Assembly: GCA_045652815.1 (NCBI GenBank)
Contig: JAZOLH010000088.1
Span: forward strand, 1 to 64,000
DNA from: UMGS755 sp045652815
Lineage (GTDB): Bacteria > Bacillota > Clostridia > UBA1381 > UBA9506
Reading direction: 5' to 3'
DNA length: 64,000 nucleotides
The notes under the pieces were generated by a model that did not search any database, had not been told where the DNA came from, and saw nothing but the letters and a program-made list of their open reading frames with translations. How positions within the stretch are numbered: position 1 is the stretch's first letter; every line of letters starts with the position of its first letter. Shown here piece by piece: positions 60,736-64,000 of the stretch. Both the position numbers and the translations under genes were made by a program.

Positions 60736-61629
60736 TTAATAAAATCCCACTTCATTGGCTAAAACCAAACTTCCCTCTCCCTGTACAACTTTGGAAAGAC
60801 AGAAAAGATTGCCATTTTCATATAAGCGGTAAAGTGCGCCCTCTTTGGCATCGGGAACGCCCAATTGCTCGGTGCGATAGCGCAAACCGTTTTTCACTCT
60901 TGCCGCCATTTCGGGCACAACGTCGATGGCGGGAAAATCCGAAAGCACCACTTCCGGCGGAAGTAACACCTTGTCCCGCTCGCCCGCTTCTACCGCCGCA
61001 ACAAATTCTTCCGGCGTTACCGCATTCTCCAGCGTGAAGATGCCGCTTTTAGTGCGGACTAAGGATGCCATGGTGGCATAAGTGCCAAGGGCCCTGCCTA
61101 AATCATAACAAAGGGAACGAATGTAGGTGCCTTTGGAGCAGGTGACATCCAGCGAAAATTCATTGAATGAAAAATCGTAAAGGCGCAAGTCGTAGATTTC
61201 AACTTCTCTGGCCTCACGCTCAATTTCGATACCTTGCCGCGCCAGTTCATAGAGTTTTTTCCCGTCTTTTTTAATGGCGGAATACATAGGCGGCAACTGG
61301 GAAATCTTGCCGATAAACGCCTTGGCTGCGGCCCTGATTTCTGCCTCTGTCGGTATCACATCGCTTGTTTCCGTTACAGTCCCTGCCAAATCGTAGGTAT
61401 CCGTTGCGATGCCCAATCGAACACGGGCGGTGTAGCCCTTTGTTTTTTCTGTGAGTAATTCCGAAAGTCCTGTGGCTTTTCCCACTAAAATCGGGAGAAC
61501 GCCTGAGGCCTCGGGATCCAGTGTGCCTGTGTGACCCACGCGCTTTAAACCCAGCGTTCGCCGCACAAGTGACACCATGTCGTGAGAGGTTTTGCCCGTC
61601 GGCTTATGTAAATTGATAATGCCCAGCAA
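60736..61629 (-). CDS. truB: tRNA pseudouridine-55 synthase (TTG start)
   Basis: Makes pseudouridine 55 in the T-loop of tRNAs. The 297-residue protein has LGIINLHKPTGKTSHD, GHTGTLDPEASGVLP with the catalytic Asp, YTARVRLGIATDTYDL and KGTYIRSLCYDLG. Longer frames upstream exist, with an ATG at 61656, but the TTG at 61629 is preceded by AGGAG with a 6-base gap and gives the usual N-terminus. An extended -10 (TGGTATACT) lies near 61676-61684. First gene of truB-ribF. Confidence 0.94.
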   Translation of the reverse strand: MLGIINLHKPTGKTSHDMVSLVRRTLGLKRVGHTGTLDPEASGVLPILVGKATGLSELLTEKTKGYTARVRLGIATDTYDLAGTVTETSDVIPTEAEIRAAAKAFIGKISQLPPMYSAIKKDGKKLYELARQGIEIEREAREVEIYDLRLYDFSFNEFSLDVTCSKGTYIRSLCYDLGRALGTYATMASLVRTKSGIFTLENAVTPEEFVAAVEAGERDKVLLPPEVVLSDFPAIDVVPEMAARVKNGLRYRTEQLGVPDAKEGALYRLYENGNLFCLSKVVQGEGSLVLANEVGFY

Positions 61630-61955
61630 AAAACCACTCCTGACCCTTGAAATCATACTTTTGTTACCTATCTTCAGTATACCATAAATCAAGGACAAAA
61701 AAAAGAGATTTCACGAATTTATTTTTATTTATTAGTAGAAATATTTTGCACTTTATTTTGTTTACTTTTACTAAAATTTAAATGAGGGTCTAAAATCTTC
61801 TTATATTATATAGACAACCAAGCCCAGAAGTGATATAATAAATAAGGTTAGAATGCATTTTTGTACCTTTCTGCAAGGAAAGAGACAAAAATCGCAATCA
61901 AAAAAGTAAATGCAGCGGCTCCCTGCCGCTTAAAAAAAGATAAGGGGGTATTCTG
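61630..61955. other. Divergent region between truB and the hydrogenase operon
   Basis: 326 bases, strongly AT-rich, between divergent transcripts. It contains the truB extended -10 (61676-61684), the hydC promoter (61811-61839) and a leader of about 110 bases with an AGCGGC/GCCGCT hairpin near 61915-61931. No gene and no clear Rex-type operator (TTGTTAA/TTAACAA) is seen. Confidence 0.75.
61811..61839 (+). promoter_or_regulatory. Promoter of the electron-bifurcating hydrogenase operon
   Basis: TAGACA (61811-61816), 17-base spacer ending TGA (extended -10), perfect TATAAT (61834-61839). Transcription start near 61846. Confidence 0.82.
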
Positions 61956-62450
61956 TTGAGTCAGCAACAAACAATTGCCTTTAGTGGCACAAAGGAACAA
62001 GAAGCGAAACTCTTAGAAGTGATCGCAAAGCACAAGGACACCAAAGGTGCTCTGATTCCCGTTCTTCATCAGGCGCAGGAAATTTACGGTTATCTGCCCG
62101 AAGAAGTGCAGGCTATCATCTCCCGTGAACTTGGCGTAACTATGGCAGAAATCTACGGTGTTGTTACTTTCTACACCCAGTTTTCTACCCAACCCAAAGG
62201 TAAATACAAAATTGGTGTTTGTCTGGGTACTGCCTGCTATGTTAAAGGCTCCGGCGACATTTTGAACAAAATTAAGGACATCCTGGGTATTAAAGAAGGC
62301 GAATGCACACCCGACGGTAAGTTCTCTATCGATGCAACCCGTTGTATCGGTGCTTGCGGTCTGGCTCCCGTTATCACTGTTAACGATGACGTTTACGGTA
62401 AACTGACAGTGGATGATGTGGAAGGCATTTTAGCTAAGTACACAGAATAG
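61956..62450 (+). CDS. hydC: NuoE-like 2Fe-2S subunit of [FeFe] hydrogenase/NADH dehydrogenase (TTG start)
   Basis: A 164-residue thioredoxin-fold 2Fe-2S protein. Ligands are CLGTAC and CIGACG in the NuoE pattern; the opening helical part IPVLHQAQEIYGYLPEEV is also typical. The start is TTG with AAGGGGG upstream. In bifurcating hydrogenases (HydABC) this subunit passes electrons between the flavin subunit and the H-cluster subunit. Followed by an HATPase, a 2Fe-2S protein and hydB, the layout common in Clostridia and Thermotoga-type operons. NADH-linked formate dehydrogenase is a lesser alternative until hydA is seen. Confidence 0.92.
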   Translation: MSQQQTIAFSGTKEQEAKLLEVIAKHKDTKGALIPVLHQAQEIYGYLPEEVQAIISRELGVTMAEIYGVVTFYTQFSTQPKGKYKIGVCLGTACYVKGSGDILNKIKDILGIKEGECTPDGKFSIDATRCIGACGLAPVITVNDDVYGKLTVDDVEGILAKYTE

Positions 62451-62454
62451 GCCT

Positions 62455-63000
62455 ATGCTTGAAATTTCTCTTCACATTTTAGATATTGTTAACAACTCCG
62501 TTAAAGCCGGCGCTTCGCTCATTGAACTTTTCATCTGCGAAGACAGGGCCAAAAACTGCTTGACTGTGGAAATTAATGATAACGGATGCGGTATGGAAGA
62601 AGACTTCCTCCGTGATGTCACCAATCCCTTCCGCACCACCCGCACCACCCGCAAGGTTGGCATGGGGCTTTCCCTTTTTAAAGCGGCGGCAGAAGAAACC
62701 GGCGGCGGCCTTACCATCACCTCGAAGGTTGGCGAAGGCACTCGTGTTATCACAGACTTTGTGTATGACCACATTGACCGCCAGCCCTTAGGCGATATGG
62801 CAGGCACCATCACCACCGTGCTCTCGGGCAATCCGAATATCGACTTTTTGTACCGCCACACAAAAGACGGCAAAGAGTTTTTACTGGATACCCGCAAGAT
62901 GCGCGAGATTTTAGGTGATGATGCACCGCTATCTTCCCCCGAAGTGATTCTTTGGCTAACGGATTTCATCAACGAAGGTTTGCAGGAAATTTCAGAATAA
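62455..63000 (+). CDS. Histidine-kinase-like ATP-binding protein in the hydrogenase operon
   Basis: A 181-residue GHKL ATPase: N box ILDIVNNSVKAGA, G1 DNGCGMEED, the FRTTRTTRKVGMGLSLF lid and GKVGEGT-like closing strands, then an unknown C-terminal helix pair (about 120-181). No phosphoacceptor domain is present. It begins four bases after hydC. Such stand-alone ATPases are commonly found between hydC- and hydB-type genes; their target is unknown. It is a second HATPase tied to a hydrogenase in this window, besides 18347. Confidence 0.88.
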   Translation: MLEISLHILDIVNNSVKAGASLIELFICEDRAKNCLTVEINDNGCGMEEDFLRDVTNPFRTTRTTRKVGMGLSLFKAAAEETGGGLTITSKVGEGTRVITDFVYDHIDRQPLGDMAGTITTVLSGNPNIDFLYRHTKDGKEFLLDTRKMREILGDDAPLSSPEVILWLTDFINEGLQEISE

Positions 63001-63046
63001 TCAAAATAAACACACAACCCCGAGGTTGTGAGATTGGAGCTTTGAT

Positions 63047-63421
63047 ATGAAAAGTTTAGCAGAACTTGAGGCAATCAAAAATAGAATGAAAAATCAGGTT
63101 GGCATGCGCAGCGACGACGGTGAAAACGTAACCCGCGTTGTTGTTGGTATGGCAACTTGCGGTATTGCAGCCGGCGCTCGCCCTGTTCTCTCCGCTATGG
63201 TGGAAGAAGTTGGTAAGCGTGGTCTTGCGCACGTAACCGTTGCGCAGACAGGTTGCATTGGTATGTGCAAATTCGAGCCTATCGTGGAAGTGCACGAACC
63301 CGGCAAAGAAAAAGTTACATACATTAAAATGACCCCCGAAAAAGCCCTGAAGGTTGTCAGCGAACATTTGGTTAACGGTCGTGTTTGCGCTGAATACACC
63401 ATCGGCACAGAACAATTATAA
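63047..63421 (+). CDS. Thioredoxin-like 2Fe-2S ferredoxin protein
   Basis: A 124-residue 2Fe-2S protein of the NuoE/HydB N-terminal fold: first cysteine in VGMATCGIAAGA, the other pair in TGCIGMCKFEP, matching the thioredoxin-like ferredoxin pattern. Likely an electron carrier or assembly partner in the hydrogenase complex. It lies 46 bases after the HATPase, with GATTGGAG before the ATG, and 14 bases before hydB. Its fold repeats the domain at the start of HydB. Confidence 0.88.
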   Translation: MKSLAELEAIKNRMKNQVGMRSDDGENVTRVVVGMATCGIAAGARPVLSAMVEEVGKRGLAHVTVAQTGCIGMCKFEPIVEVHEPGKEKVTYIKMTPEKALKVVSEHLVNGRVCAEYTIGTEQL

Positions 63422-63435
63422 GGAGGAAGCTAACT

Positions 63436-64000
63436 ATGGATTTTGCTAGATCAACCGTCCTGGTCTGCGGTGGTACAGGCTGTACCTCTTCCGGCAGCCA
63501 GAAGGTTATTAAAGAATTTGAAACTCAGCTGGCAGCCCATAACTTAGATAAAGAAGTTAAGGTTATCCAAACCGGTTGCTTCGGTTTGTGTGCGCTGGGT
63601 CCTGTTGTTATTGTGTACCCCGAAGGTGCATTCTACAGCCAGGTACAGGCCGAAGACGTTGCAGAAATCGTTTCTGAACATCTGATGAAAGGTCGTATCG
63701 TAACCCGCCTGCTGTATGAAGAAACCGTTCAGGAAGATTCCGTTAAATCTCTGAACGAAACCAACTTCTACAAAAAGCAGATGCGTATCGCTCTGCGTAA
63801 CTGCGGCGTGATTGACCCTGAAAACATTGATGAATATATCGCATTAGACGGTTATGCGGCTTTAGGTAAAGCCCTGACCGAAATGACACCTGAACAGGTG
63901 ATTGATGTGATTAAAGAATCCGGTCTCCGTGGTCGTGGCGGCGGCGGTTTCCCCACCGGTATCAAATGGATGCTGGCGGCTAAATCCCCCAACGTAATCG
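63436..64000 (+). CDS. hydB: NuoF-like flavin subunit of bifurcating hydrogenase, N-terminal part (cut by window edge)
   Basis: The first 188 residues are visible. They hold an N-terminal thioredoxin-like 2Fe-2S domain (VLVCGGTGCTSSGS and TGCFGLCALGP), a linker, and the beginning of the NuoF FMN/NADH domain with GLRGRGGGGFPTGIKW. This two-domain order is that of HydB in electron-bifurcating HydABC complexes, which oxidise NADH and reduced ferredoxin together to make H2. AGGAGG precedes the ATG. The catalytic subunit hydA would be expected beyond the right edge. Confidence 0.93.
   Translation, partial: MDFARSTVLVCGGTGCTSSGSQKVIKEFETQLAAHNLDKEVKVIQTGCFGLCALGPVVIVYPEGAFYSQVQAEDVAEIVSEHLMKGRIVTRLLYEETVQEDSVKSLNETNFYKKQMRIALRNCGVIDPENIDEYIALDGYAALGKALTEMTPEQVIDVIKESGLRGRGGGGFPTGIKWMLAAKSPNVI

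Overview
The window is a gene-dense chromosomal segment of an anaerobic, low-to-mid GC Gram-positive bacterium, most likely class Clostridia (inference). Pointers are an oxygen-independent class III ribonucleotide reductase, the start of an electron-bifurcating [FeFe] hydrogenase operon, a sensory-type [FeFe] hydrogenase cassette, SLH and copper-amine-oxidase 'stalk' surface proteins, the Firmicutes-specific families DUF1934 and DUF4364, strong AGGAGG-type ribosome sites, frequent GTG/TTG starts, and sigma-A-like promoters with 17-base spacers. No prophage, plasmid, CRISPR array or IS transposase was seen.

Layout. 1-4.4 kb: alaS-pgsA-small membrane protein-valS on the minus strand; valS runs off the left edge. 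4.6-8.7 kb: nrdG-nrdD under a promoter with a pair of NrdR-box-like sites; NrdD carries a C-terminal thioredoxin-fold domain. 8.1-13.3 kb: gyrB-gyrA-XRE regulator-orphan azlD. 13.2-13.9 kb: a long intergenic repeat and palindrome region. 13.9-19.2 kb: ychF, a GDPD-family gene, and a self-contained operon DRTGG-HATPase-[FeFe]-hydrogenase-like-DRTGG-PHP. 19.4-22.7 kb: dprA-topA (plus). 22.8-28.1 kb: pgi-thrC-prmA and a sugar-ABC ATPase. 28.2-31.1 kb: a membrane nucleotide-sugar dehydratase and rlmB. 31.2-39.1 kb: a seven-gene run ddl-murI-DUF1934-argS-S41-M23-S41 for wall precursors and wall remodelling. 39.3-44.3 kb: glycolytic operon pgk-tpiA-gpmI-eno (plus). 44.3-47.3 kb: an SLH protein, an SGNH hydrolase, and a small island next to tRNA-Leu holding an acetyltransferase, a four-helix-bundle protein and an array of seven small hairpins. 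47.4-54.4 kb: surface stalk protein, tadA, a SPOUT methyltransferase, DUF4364-trxB, murA, a nitroreductase and rpsU. 54.6-61.7 kb: a heterodimeric ABC exporter with an unknown membrane protein, a YhcH-family protein, and truB-ribF. 61.8 kb to the end: hydC-HATPase-2Fe2S-hydB, cut by the right edge.

The genes are mostly housekeeping. The parts most worth a second look are: (i) the hairpin array lying directly upstream of the promoter of a four-helix-bundle gene at the 3' side of tRNA-Leu; (ii) a dispersed palindromic element just past the stop codons of three unrelated minus-strand genes; (iii) the sensory hydrogenase cassette, which lacks the proton-relay cysteine of catalytic enzymes; (iv) the NrdD-thioredoxin fusion and its promoter. 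All calls come from reading the sequence; no database search was run.
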